Below, one piece after another: positions 1 through 6,531 of a stretch of DNA of 17,298 nucleotides. Origin of the DNA: JAUWQU01 sp964605095 (GTDB taxonomy: Bacteria > Planctomycetota > Phycisphaerae > SM23-33); the NCBI GenBank assembly GCA_964605095.1, contig CAZSBS010000085.1, positions 1-17,298 of the forward strand, in the 5' to 3' direction. The translations under genes and the position numbers were made by a program. The notes under the pieces are model-generated. The model worked only from the letters and a program-made list of their open reading frames with translations. It was not told the DNA's origin and made no database searches. Within the stretch, counting starts at the first letter, position 1, and the number at the start of each line of letters is the position of its first letter.

Positions 1-16
1 GAGAAAGGGCCATCAC

Positions 17-469
17 GTGGGACACACTTACTCCAACCTGCTGATTCACGTCATCTTCTCCACCAAGGACCGTCGCCCAATGATTAAGGCCGATCTTGCC
101 CATCGCCTCCACGAGTACCTCTGTGGCTTGGCGCGGGATGAATTCGGCAAGGCCGTCAAAGTCGGAGGAACCGAAGACCACATCCACGGGTTGATCTCGC
201 TGCGCACGAACGCGGCCCTCGCCCATGCCATGAACCGGTGGAAGAGCCTATCGTCGGGTTGGATTCACAAAACCTTTCCGCACATGGGCGATTTCGCATG
301 GCAGGCCGGCTATGGCGCCTTCAGCGTCAGCCAATCCAGAGCGGCCGCGGTCATCGCGTACATTGAAGGCCAGGCGAGTCATCACCGCCGCAAGACGTTC
401 GAAGAGGAGTTCATCGAGTTCCTCAAGCGTCACCAGGTGCAATTCGACCCGGCGCACATCTGGGACTGA
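17..469 (+). CDS. tnpA: IS200/IS605-like Y1 (HUH) transposase
   Basis: Single-domain Y1 transposase of 150 residues, the usual length for IS200-like and REP-associated (RAYT-like) TnpA. The family cuts and rejoins single-stranded DNA through a 5'-phosphotyrosine. The HUH metal site is H55-I-H57 in the segment EDHIHGL, and the likely nucleophile is Y115 in AYIEGQASHH. The family blocks STKDRRP near the N-terminus and FAWQAGYGAFSVSQS at about 93-107 are intact, so the protein looks functional. The start is GTG, with a purine-rich GAAAGGG 7 nt upstream. The frame stays open to the window edge, but MGHTYSN matches the usual family N-terminus. No tnpB follows. Decayed gene fragments lie immediately downstream, consistent with an accessory region. 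Domain assignment is firm; whether it is an IS or a domesticated RAYT cannot be decided here. Confidence 0.9.
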   Translation: MGHTYSNLLIHVIFSTKDRRPMIKADLAHRLHEYLCGLARDEFGKAVKVGGTEDHIHGLISLRTNAALAHAMNRWKSLSSGWIHKTFPHMGDFAWQAGYGAFSVSQSRAAAVIAYIEGQASHHRRKTFEEEFIEFLKRHQVQFDPAHIWD

Positions 470-478
470 AGGCATCAA

Positions 479-567
479 TCGCCCTGGGGGCTCCAAACAA
501 CGGCACCCGCATTCCACGGGCTTCGCTACGCTTCGCCCGAGGCTATAACCAGTCGCCCCGGGGGCTC
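479..567. repeat. Possible right-end region of the IS200-like element
   Basis: A 15-nt direct repeat differing at one base lies at 479-493 (TCGCCCTGGGGGCTC) and 553-567 (TCGCCCCGGGGGCTC). Between the copies is an imperfect hairpin at 517-539, with arms CGGGC and GCCCG around a TTCGCTACGCTTC loop. It begins 10 nt after the transposase stop codon. IS200/IS605 elements carry subterminal hairpins, so this may be the right end, but the left end is outside the window and no boundary can be fixed. Confidence 0.4.
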
Positions 568-590
568 AAGAAGAGGTGCCAGGATTTGTC

Positions 591-662
591 ATGGCACACG
601 CCGACGGCAGGAATCACCGGGTGAACCATTACAACCTGGACATGATCCTCTCGGTCGGGTAG
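591..662 (+). pseudogene. Fragment of a RhuM-family gene
   Basis: From ATG 591 this frame reads a short peptide containing VNHYNLDMILSVG and then a TAG at 660-662. The block HYNLD-hydrophobic-I-x-SVGYR is the hallmark of RhuM-family proteins, which are common in accessory islands. Here the string stops exactly where the family continues with YR. Adding two bases at the TAG would restore a plausible GYRSDS continuation, which suggests a small deletion. No further RhuM sequence is recognisable on either side, so this is a remnant rather than a gene. Identification rests on one motif recalled from memory. Confidence 0.5.
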
Positions 663-906
663 GGAGCGATTCAGCAAACGGCAGAGAAATCCGAGACGCT
701 GTCTCGGTTTTCGCGGAGATGGATTTTCCAAACGCTGTCTGGAAGATCGGGGTTCCCTTCCCGCTTTGGGATTTTGCAGACACCGTCTGCAAGATCTTCG
801 AGTAGGCCAGATAGAAGGCCCTTATCTGGTAGAGGTTCCGCCAGCCCAAGCCACGCCCGAACCGTTTGGTCAGGTCCGCGGCAAGCCTGGTGTGAAGAAC
901 GAATGA
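663..906 (-). pseudogene. Fragment of a DUF1016/YhcG-type nuclease gene
   Basis: The minus frame from about 906 down to 663 reads LAADLTKRFGRGLGWRN, then LYQIRAFYLAYSKILQTVSA. This matches the N-terminal DUF1016 domain of YhcG/PDDEXK-like nucleases (typical form L-x-x-DL-x-x-RFGRGF-x-x-NL-x-x-MR-x-FYLAY). The upstream part of the domain is missing: an in-frame TAA lies at 922-924. The catalytic PDDEXK domain is absent, because the frame turns to unrelated sequence near 663 and abuts the RhuM-like fragment on the other strand. It is therefore truncated at both ends. The segment after LAYSK carries three QT-x-S/F-x-K-like peptides encoded by palindromes. Family assignment is from motif memory. 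Confidence 0.55.
691..792. repeat. Three in-frame palindromes with compensatory changes
   Basis: Three palindromes with 3-nt centres lie at 691-707 (stem CCGAGAC/GTCTCGG, perfect), 726-744 (TTCCAAAC/GTCTGGAA, one mismatch) and 774-792 (TTGCAGAC/GTCTGCAA, perfect). Their inner stem is conserved (GAC/GTC, with AAC in the middle copy) while the outer pairs differ in a compensated way, for example C-G against G-C at the third pair of the last two copies. Centre spacings are 36 and 48 nt, multiples of three. On the minus strand they read in the DUF1016 frame as KTETASR, FQTAFGK and LQTVSAK. Confidence 0.8.
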
Positions 907-1001
907 CGCGCGCGGCCCGAATTATGGTAGAAGAATCAGGGACAAGCGTTCTCGCAAGCCCTATTGTGGTATCTGTTCCCGAATAAGACAAAGGATCGAC
1001 C

Positions 1002-1481
1002 ATGAAGAAGATATCCAGAAAGGTTTTCCTTGCAGGTGGCGCGGCTGCCGCAGCGGCCGCAACAGGTGCTTGTCTGTGCACCAAGACCGGTTGGGCAACG
1101 GTAACCGGCGTGGGCAATACTCCGAGCATTGCTCAAGACGCCTACGAAATTGTCAAGGACAAGGGTATCAGGATAAGTCTTGACAAGGTTCCCGAACTGG
1201 CCACGGTGGGAGGGGCCATCAAGATCCTGGATCCGAACATCGACGATTCATTGATTGTCGCCCGGATAGCGGAAGACGCCTATGTGGCGGCATCGATCAA
1301 GTGTACGCATCGAGGCGTTGAGGTCGAATATCAGCCCGATTGCAAGTGTTTCAAGTGTGCCAGCCTCGGCGGAAGCGAATTCAAGACCAGTGGCGAGAAG
1401 ATCAGTGGGTTTGCGAAGAAACCTTTGAAGACATATCCCGTTTCTTCCGAGGGCAACATCCTGGTGGTCCGGTTGCTCTAA
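1002..1481 (+). CDS. Rieske-like [2Fe-2S] protein with altered cluster site
   Basis: The 159-residue protein starts with MKKISRKVFLAGG followed by an alanine-rich stretch, a Tat-like leader or anchor with RK in place of the twin arginine. Residues about 55-159 look like a Rieske fold. Box 1 is intact (C101-T-H103-R-G). Box 2 reads C119-A-S-L-G-G-S-E-F, so the expected histidine of C-x-x-H-G is leucine (codon CTC at 1365-1367, one base from CAC). Two extra cysteines, C114 and C116, precede it. The downstream pattern GEKISGFAKKPLKTYPV is typical of Rieske proteins. Rieske proteins move electrons in cytochrome bc-type complexes and oxygenases, but no cytochrome b or c partner is in the window. 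AAGGA at 991-995 supports the start. Codons such as ATA, AGA and AGG appear more often than in neighbouring genes, suggesting different ancestry. A redox role is uncertain. Confidence 0.75.
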   Translation: MKKISRKVFLAGGAAAAAAATGACLCTKTGWATVTGVGNTPSIAQDAYEIVKDKGIRISLDKVPELATVGGAIKILDPNIDDSLIVARIAEDAYVAASIKCTHRGVEVEYQPDCKCFKCASLGGSEFKTSGEKISGFAKKPLKTYPVSSEGNILVVRLL

Positions 1482-1490
1482 AATCAGAAT

Positions 1491-1544
1491 AGACGGTGTC
1501 AGTCCCCATTTTCGAGGCAGCCCGCCATGAGTTCATGATGAACT
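1491..1544. repeat. Repeat-like motif and 15-bp palindrome in the convergent gap
   Basis: The gap between the convergent Rieske-like and MMPL genes holds two signals. AGACGGTGTC at 1491-1500, followed by AGTCCCCATTTTCG, shares its 10-nt core, inverted, with the palindrome core at 779-788. A perfect palindrome, AGTTCATGATGAACT, lies at 1530-1544 with a 1-nt centre. Such a centre suits a protein-binding site better than an intrinsic terminator, and no U-run follows. Function is unknown. Confidence 0.45.
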
Positions 1545-1561
1545 GTGCCCGATTTACCGGA

Positions 1562-3784
1562 TCACTCCAGGAACCTTGGGATGTTTCCGGTTCGCTTGAC
1601 GAGCGTGATGAAGGCCGGCAGGAGGAGCGGACGGACTATGAAGGTGTCGATGAGCATGCCGAGTGCCAGGGCCAGGCCTAGCTGGACGAAGAGCTTGAGT
1701 TGTCCGGCCATGAGGCTGCCGAGCGTTGCGGCCATGATCAGGCCGCAGGATGAGATGACAGGCCCGGTGTGGACGAGGGCGTTTCTGACGGCCTCGGCGA
1801 CGGGATGGTCGCGTGCCTCCTGTGAGACCCTTGCGGCCAGGAAGATGGAGTAGTCCACCCCGACGGCGACCATGACGACGAAGAGGAAGACCTCGACCTT
1901 CCAGTCCAGCCCCGGCTGGCCGGTGAGCCCGATAAGCCAGTAGGCCAGGCCGAGCGTGGCGAAGTAGCTCAGCAGTGTCGCGGCGACGATGAAGGCCGAG
2001 AGTATCCAGTCGCGCAGCAGCATGAGGATCATCGTGAAGATGACGGCCAGGACGAGGATGGCAATCCTGTTGAAGTCCGCCTGGGTGATGACTCTCATCT
2101 CGGCCATCTCGGCGGTTGCGCCGATGAATCGTGCGGTCAGTTGGGCACCGGATGCGTCGAGGGTCTTGTCGACGGCTGAGCGGATTGCGGCCAGGTCGTT
2201 CATGGCAGCCAGCGTCAGCGACGGTTTGTCCAGCACGGCCTGGAGCCTCATGGCGTGGTGGTCGGCGGCAAGGTACTCGGCCTGGGTTCTGCCTGCCGCG
2301 GCGGCCAGGAGAGTGCGGGTGATGAGATCAATCTTACCGCCCAGCGGCGCCGAGAGGCTTCGCACGTCCTGCACGCCGCTTGCGGCGGCGACGGCGGCGG
2401 TGAGCTTGCCCGACATCGCACTCCACTGGCTGACGCTGAGCGGCGTTTGCGACTGCACGAGCACGGTGACGGGGGCGATCTGCCCGACGGGCCAATGGCG
2501 TTTGGCGGCTTCGATTCCGACGGTCGCGTTGCCGACGCCGGCTGGCGCAGCGGGCTCCAGTTCGGCAAGGGCATCGTAGACCCACGTGAGCTTTGCGCCG
2601 CGTACGGCAGGGACGGCCAGCATGACGATGACCGCCGCCAGCACCCAGACTGGCCTGCGGGTTGCGCCTCGCGCGATGGTGTGCCAGAGTTTGGCCTCGC
2701 CTGCCCGGCCCACGTGTATTCCCGGCCAGAACAGCCATCGTCCCAGGATGCCCGCCATTGCGGGCACGAGCGTTATGGACGCGATCAGCGCAACGATAAG
2801 CGCCGCGGCGATCGCGGCCCCGGCGGTGCGAAATATGCGGTACTCGGCGAACGAGAGCATCAGCAGTCCGAGCGTGTCGGTTGCCGCCGAGGCCAAGACG
2901 GCCGCCATTGTCGCGCCGAGTGCTTTTCCCGCGGCCTGGGCCTTGGCGCATCCCGCGTCGAGCATCTCGCGGAATCGGCTGATGAACAGCATCGAGTAGT
3001 CCATGCCCGCCCCGTAGATCAGCACGAAGACGAAGACCTTTTCGGCTGTGCCGATGTGTATGCCGAAGTGTTGCCCGACTGCCAGGACCTTCATTGCCAC
3101 GGCGGCGGCGGCACTTATGGCCAGCAGGGGCACGAGTGCAGCCACCGGCGAGCGGTAGACGAGCAGCAGGATGACCACGACGGCAATCAGCGTGACCAGG
3201 CCGATGCGCTGGTGGCTTGCCTCGGCGGCAACGGCGTAATCGTGCCCGAATCCGCTGGATCCGGTGACGGCGGCGTCCAGGCCTCGCGGGAGATTGGCGT
3301 CCTGCACGACTGCGCGGATGTGGTCGACGATTCGGGCCGAGCGTATGGTGATGAAGTTGGCGGGCACGTCGACGATGACCAGCGCGGCATGCCCGTCGGG
3401 GCTCTTGAGGGGGTTTGTCGGCAGCGGCAGGTCGGCTGGGCTGCGGACGGCGATGCCGGCCAGGTCGCGCGGGGCCGTCTGTGGCGGGTGGGGTCTGGCT
3501 ATCGCGGCGGCGACGGATTCGACGGCATGGAAGTCCGCGGACGAGCACTTGGCGTCGGCGCGTTCGAAGACGACGACGGCCTGGCTGAGCCCGCTGGAGT
3601 GCGGGAAGCTTCGCTGGAGGGCATCGGCGGCCTGGGAATACTGATCGTCCGTCGGCAGGAAGCTCGCCGGTTCCTGAGAGGCTGGGTCCAGGGCCGGCGC
3701 CAGCGCGCAAAGTCCCGCCCCCACGGCCAGCCAGGCAAGCAGGATCAGCCATCGCCACCGATAGACAGCCGGACCGATTCTCAT
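1562..3784 (-). CDS. MMPL-family (RND superfamily) exporter
   Basis: Inner-membrane MMPL/RND transporter of 740 residues. The layout shows two repeats of the family: TM1 at about 9-30, a soluble domain at about 35-190, five or six helices at about 193-350, then TM7 near 380-395, a second soluble domain at about 400-570 and helices at about 573-730. Both proton-relay GxxxDY motifs are present: GAGMDY (D262, Y263) and VGVDY (D644, Y645). MMPL proteins use the proton gradient to move lipids or hydrophobic molecules. The start lies 16 nt after the stop of the MlaD-like gene, with no strong Shine-Dalgarno, so translational coupling is likely. As the last gene of the putative rex-GNAT-mlaF-mlaD unit, it may act with the MCE module. 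The cargo cannot be read from sequence; hopanoid or other lipid export is one possibility. Confidence 0.92.
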   Translation of the reverse strand: MRIGPAVYRWRWLILLAWLAVGAGLCALAPALDPASQEPASFLPTDDQYSQAADALQRSFPHSSGLSQAVVVFERADAKCSSADFHAVESVAAAIARPHPPQTAPRDLAGIAVRSPADLPLPTNPLKSPDGHAALVIVDVPANFITIRSARIVDHIRAVVQDANLPRGLDAAVTGSSGFGHDYAVAAEASHQRIGLVTLIAVVVILLLVYRSPVAALVPLLAISAAAAVAMKVLAVGQHFGIHIGTAEKVFVFVLIYGAGMDYSMLFISRFREMLDAGCAKAQAAGKALGATMAAVLASAATDTLGLLMLSFAEYRIFRTAGAAIAAALIVALIASITLVPAMAGILGRWLFWPGIHVGRAGEAKLWHTIARGATRRPVWVLAAVIVMLAVPAVRGAKLTWVYDALAELEPAAPAGVGNATVGIEAAKRHWPVGQIAPVTVLVQSQTPLSVSQWSAMSGKLTAAVAAASGVQDVRSLSAPLGGKIDLITRTLLAAAAGRTQAEYLAADHHAMRLQAVLDKPSLTLAAMNDLAAIRSAVDKTLDASGAQLTARFIGATAEMAEMRVITQADFNRIAILVLAVIFTMILMLLRDWILSAFIVAATLLSYFATLGLAYWLIGLTGQPGLDWKVEVFLFVVMVAVGVDYSIFLAARVSQEARDHPVAEAVRNALVHTGPVISSCGLIMAATLGSLMAGQLKLFVQLGLALALGMLIDTFIVRPLLLPAFITLVKRTGNIPRFLE

Positions 3785-3800
3785 TTCGCCGATTCGTTTC

Positions 3801-4886
3801 TCACTTGACCTTCAGCGGGATGCCCTCTTTTTCCCACTGGCGGACGAGAACCCTCAGTTCGGCCGCAAGCTCGCCAAGCTGCTTGGAGGCCTGGAGGATG
3901 TTGTCGTAGAGTTTGGGGTCGTTAAGCAGCTTTGGGATGGTTCCCTCGCCGGAGTCCATCTTGGTGGCGATGCGGTTGATGCTGTCTAGGACCTTGGAAA
4001 GCTGTTCGGCGTCCTTGACGACTTGCCGGGATATCTCGCCTATGCGGCGGTCGGTGTTGCTTGCGAGTGTGCCGACCTTCTCGACGGCCTGGCTTGTGGC
4101 GATGAGAGTTTTGTCGGCCTGGGCCTGGGTGGTCTCGGCGAAGCTCTTAAGGGCGTCCATGGAAGCCGAGGCTTTTCCGGCCGCCTCGGCCAGGCCCGCC
4201 AGCGTCTTCTTGAAGTTCTCCTGATTGTCCTTCTGGCCAAGCACTTCATGGAGGTCGTCCAGCGCGCGTTTGAAGCTTGCCAGCGTTTCGCCAAGCGTCG
4301 CCGTGGCGGGCCTGGACGCGGGCTGGGTCTCGCCCGGCTGGGTGGCAGGCTGGCTGGCCGGCGCCGCGACCAGGGCGCTGAGCGACTCAGCCAGCTTGGA
4401 GAAGCTCTTGAACCCGTCGGTGAGTTCGCTGGGCAAGAGGCTTGGCGAGATTCGCCTGCCTTCGAGAGGATCAGGCCAGTCGCGGGGCAGGTACTCGAGC
4501 TCTTTGCCGGTGGCCTTGTCGTATCGCGGCTTACCCGTGGGGGCCAGTTCCACGTACGTCCCGCCGCCAAAGATGCGGCTGGAGACTGTCGGCTCGATAT
4601 TGCCCGGAATGTCGATTTCGGCATCGATCCGGCAGGCGAATATCACGCCTTGCCGCGGGTCGTTTCCCGCGAACTTGACGCTGGTGATCTTGCCGATCGG
4701 GATGCCCGACATGTAGATCCACTCTCCCACGCGAGCCCCGCCCGTCGACGGGAACTTCAGCTTCAGCACCCGCCCGGTCTGAAGAAGCTCCGGCAGGCCC
4801 GCGAACATCAGGATCATTCCGCCGAACATGGTCAGGGCCACGAGCACCGTCAGCCCGACGGCCACATTGCGAGTGTGTTCCTTCAT
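3801..4886 (-). CDS. mlaD: MlaD/MCE-domain lipid-transport substrate-binding protein
   Basis: MCE-family protein of 361 residues. One N-terminal membrane anchor (about 10-30) is followed by the MCE/MlaD domain (about 36-115), with the typical GARVGEWIYMSGIPIGKITSV and FGGGTYVELAP blocks. A low-complexity linker rich in Pro, Thr, Gln and Ala follows at about 175-197. The C-terminal half is helical or coiled-coil, with the family motif GTIPKLLNDPKLYDNI at 315-330. MCE proteins form hexameric rings or tubes that carry phospholipids across the periplasm, working with an MlaE permease and MlaF ATPase. The protein is longer than E. coli MlaD (about 183 residues), as in many outer-membrane phyla. 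Its start is well supported by GGAGAG (complement of 4893-4898) 6 nt upstream. The MlaF-like gene lies upstream behind a 220-bp repeat element, and the MMPL gene follows closely. Confidence 0.9.
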   Translation of the reverse strand: MKEHTRNVAVGLTVLVALTMFGGMILMFAGLPELLQTGRVLKLKFPSTGGARVGEWIYMSGIPIGKITSVKFAGNDPRQGVIFACRIDAEIDIPGNIEPTVSSRIFGGGTYVELAPTGKPRYDKATGKELEYLPRDWPDPLEGRRISPSLLPSELTDGFKSFSKLAESLSALVAAPASQPATQPGETQPASRPATATLGETLASFKRALDDLHEVLGQKDNQENFKKTLAGLAEAAGKASASMDALKSFAETTQAQADKTLIATSQAVEKVGTLASNTDRRIGEISRQVVKDAEQLSKVLDSINRIATKMDSGEGTIPKLLNDPKLYDNILQASKQLGELAAELRVLVRQWEKEGIPLKVK

Positions 4887-4910
4887 TGAAAGCTCTCCAT
4901 GCCGAAAAAT

Positions 4911-5111
4911 GGTGGCCGGTAGCCAGTAGCCGGTAGCCGGCGCCCAGCAGCGATACCGGTGTCCGCCATTGTCTTATCGTGATTTAGGGTGAACCAGGTT
5001 TTCATGTGCGGCTGTTCCCAACAGAAGGTCTTATGCCATAACTCTGAGATACCCGGCTACCGGTTCCGCTGTTTCTTCTCACCGGCCACCGGCTACTGGC
5101 TACCGGCTACC
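4911..5111. repeat. Heptamer inverted-repeat element 1
   Basis: A GTAGCC-based heptamer array at 4911-4940 (units GTAGCCA, GTAGCCG) is matched by its reverse complement at 5081-5111. The arms pair over 30 bp with two mismatches, one a possible G-U pair in either transcript. The 140-bp centre contains one more short reverse copy at about 5051-5065. The element fills most of the 220-bp gap between the ATPase and MlaD-like genes. The stop codon of the ATPase gene (5107-5109) lies inside the outer unit of the right arm. No gene is seen in this gap. Confidence 0.85.
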
Positions 5112-5907
5112 GATTCCCGTCTTCCGGCAGTTGCGCCGCCTCGATCTCCGCCAGTTCCTGCTTGCTTGCCAGGCCTCGGACGAACCGCGCCACGAACTCG
5201 TTGTCTTCATCGAGAAGTTTATCCGGGGTGGTGTCGGCCACAAAGTGCCCTTCGTACAACATGAGGATTCTGTCGCCGACCTTGCGGGCCGAGGCCATGT
5301 CGTGCGTGACAACCACCGCCGTCGTGCCGAGGGCACGCTGGAGCTTGAGGATCAGCTCGTTGATAAGGTCCGCCCGGACGGGGTCCAGGCCGGTCGTCGG
5401 CTCGTCGTAGAGTATGACCTCCGGCCTCATCGCCACGGCGCGGGCAAGGGCGACGCGCTTTTTCTGGCCGCCGGAGAGATCCTCGGGCATGTGGTCCTGG
5501 CAGCCGTCAAGCCCGACCAGCGTGAGCACCTCCCGGCAGCGCCGGGCCCGCTGGGCGGGATCCTTCATGCCGTGCTCGATCAGCGGGAAGCAGATGTTCT
5601 CGTGGACGGTCATCGAGTCGAACAGCGCCCCGCCCTGGAAAAGAAAGCCCATCCGCCGGCGCACGGGGACCAACTGGCGGTCGGTCATGTCCGAGATTAC
5701 ATGGTCGCGAAAGTAAACCTTGCCGCGATCGGGACGGAGAAGCCCGATGATGTGCTTGAGCAGCACGCTCTTGCCGCAGCCGCTGGGACCCATGACGACG
5801 GTCGTCTCACCCGGGCGGATGGCCAAGTCCACGCCGTCGAGCACGACCTGCCTGCCGAAGGCCTTATGCACGCCTTCCAGGCGGATGATGGGCTGCTTAT
5901 CTTTCAA
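5107..5907 (-). CDS. mlaF: MlaF-type ABC transporter ATPase
   Basis: ABC ATPase of 266 residues with all motifs in order: Walker A GPSGCGKS (40-47), Q-loop Q91 in FLFQGGALFDSMTV, signature LSGGQKKR (144-151), Walker B VILYDEP (D168, E169), and H-loop H202 in VVTHDM. The GALFDSMTVxEN block and the C-terminal extension are characteristic of MlaF/MkL ATPases that energise phospholipid transport through MCE systems. The start codon is TTG (complement of CAA at 5905-5907), with AAGG 4 nt upstream. The upstream GNAT gene ends 13 nt earlier, so the two are probably cotranscribed. The last arginine codon and the TAG stop are supplied by the adjacent heptamer element. No MlaE permease gene is adjacent or elsewhere in the window, which is unusual for this family. 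Confidence 0.93.
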   Translation of the reverse strand: MKDKQPIIRLEGVHKAFGRQVVLDGVDLAIRPGETTVVMGPSGCGKSVLLKHIIGLLRPDRGKVYFRDHVISDMTDRQLVPVRRRMGFLFQGGALFDSMTVHENICFPLIEHGMKDPAQRARRCREVLTLVGLDGCQDHMPEDLSGGQKKRVALARAVAMRPEVILYDEPTTGLDPVRADLINELILKLQRALGTTAVVVTHDMASARKVGDRILMLYEGHFVADTTPDKLLDEDNEFVARFVRGLASKQELAEIEAAQLPEDGNR

Positions 5908-5920
5908 TGCCTTGTGCCAG

Positions 5921-6376
5921 TCAAGTCAGGTTTTTTATCATCGCGATTTCGTCGCATGCGTCAAACCTTGCGCAGGCGATGCACTCCCGCCAGACCTTCT
6001 CCGGAAGGGTGTCCCGGTCGATGGGCTCAAAGCCCCTGGACAGGAAGAACCCCTTCTCGTACGTCAGGGCGAAGAGCTTCTTGACGCCCAGCTTTCCGGC
6101 ATCGGCCTCGGCAGCCTCGACAAGCATCCGACCCACGCCCTGGCCGCGGCGCTCGGGTACGACCGCCACCGACTTTATCTCCGCCAGGTCCGACCAGAAG
6201 ATGTCCACCGCGACACAGCCGACGATCCGCCCATCCTCTTCCGCCACGATGAACTCGCGCAGCATCTCATAGATGGCTTCGAGGCTCCGATGGAGCATTC
6301 GGCCACGCTCGGCATAATAGTTGACCAAGTCGCTTATGGCGACGGCATCGCTTATACGGGCATGTCGGGTCAGCAT
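5921..6376 (-). CDS. ArgA-like GNAT N-acetyltransferase
   Basis: Compact GNAT acetyltransferase of 151 residues. The acetyl-CoA pyrophosphate loop is ERRGQGVGRML at about 75-85. The protein follows the ArgA-like pattern closely: MLHRSLEAIYEMLREFIVAE, then DLAEIKSVAV, FALTYEKGFF, and the cysteine-bearing tail ECIACARFDACDEIAM. Members of this group act as short N-acetylglutamate synthases in arginine biosynthesis, but many are uncharacterised, so the substrate is an inference. No other arg gene lies in the window. It sits between rex and the ATPase gene on the same strand: 150 nt, containing heptamer element 2, separates it from rex, and 13 nt from the ATPase start. This suggests a shared transcript rather than a shared pathway. 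Confidence 0.85.
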   Translation of the reverse strand: MLTRHARISDAVAISDLVNYYAERGRMLHRSLEAIYEMLREFIVAEEDGRIVGCVAVDIFWSDLAEIKSVAVVPERRGQGVGRMLVEAAEADAGKLGVKKLFALTYEKGFFLSRGFEPIDRDTLPEKVWRECIACARFDACDEIAMIKNLT

Positions 6377-6439
6377 TTGGGCATTCTATCGACGGCCGGC
6401 GTGTGGCCGCCATGCAAAAACCGCCGCGACCGCAGTCGT

Positions 6440-6531
6440 CGGTAGCCAGTAGCCGGTAGCCGGGTGCCTGCCAAGCCAGTGGCGATAGGAATTTTCTTGC
6501 CGTCTTCACCGGCTACAGGCTACCGGCTACT
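6440..6531. repeat. Heptamer inverted-repeat element 2
   Basis: A second copy of the heptamer element. The left arm is at 6440-6463 (GTAGCCA-GTAGCCG-GTAGCCGG) and its reverse complement at 6507-6531. About 22 bp can pair with two mismatches around a 43-bp centre. Short stretches of the centre resemble element 1: GCGATA after the left arm, and TCTTC followed by CACCGGC before the right arm. It lies between rex and the GNAT gene, and the rex stop codon (6527-6529) is inside its outer unit, as in element 1. Confidence 0.85.

Noticed and set aside
1496..1681. Small plus-strand frame after the Rieske-like gene
   Set aside because: It runs into the MMPL gene on the other strand, has no ribosome binding site, and starts inside repeat-like sequence.
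2255..3808. Long open frames of 517 codons (+) and 474 codons (-, 2334-3758) across the MMPL gene
   Set aside because: They overlap the MMPL gene fully, have Arg/Gly-rich low-complexity translations with no family motifs, and arise from high GC content.
4911..5111. CRISPR array as an explanation for the GTAGCC repeats
   Set aside because: Units are contiguous heptamers without spacers, arranged as inverted arms.
4023..6084. Plus-strand frames opposite the MlaD-like and ATPase genes (4023-4889, 5131-6084)
   Set aside because: Antisense to genes with complete motifs; translations match no family.
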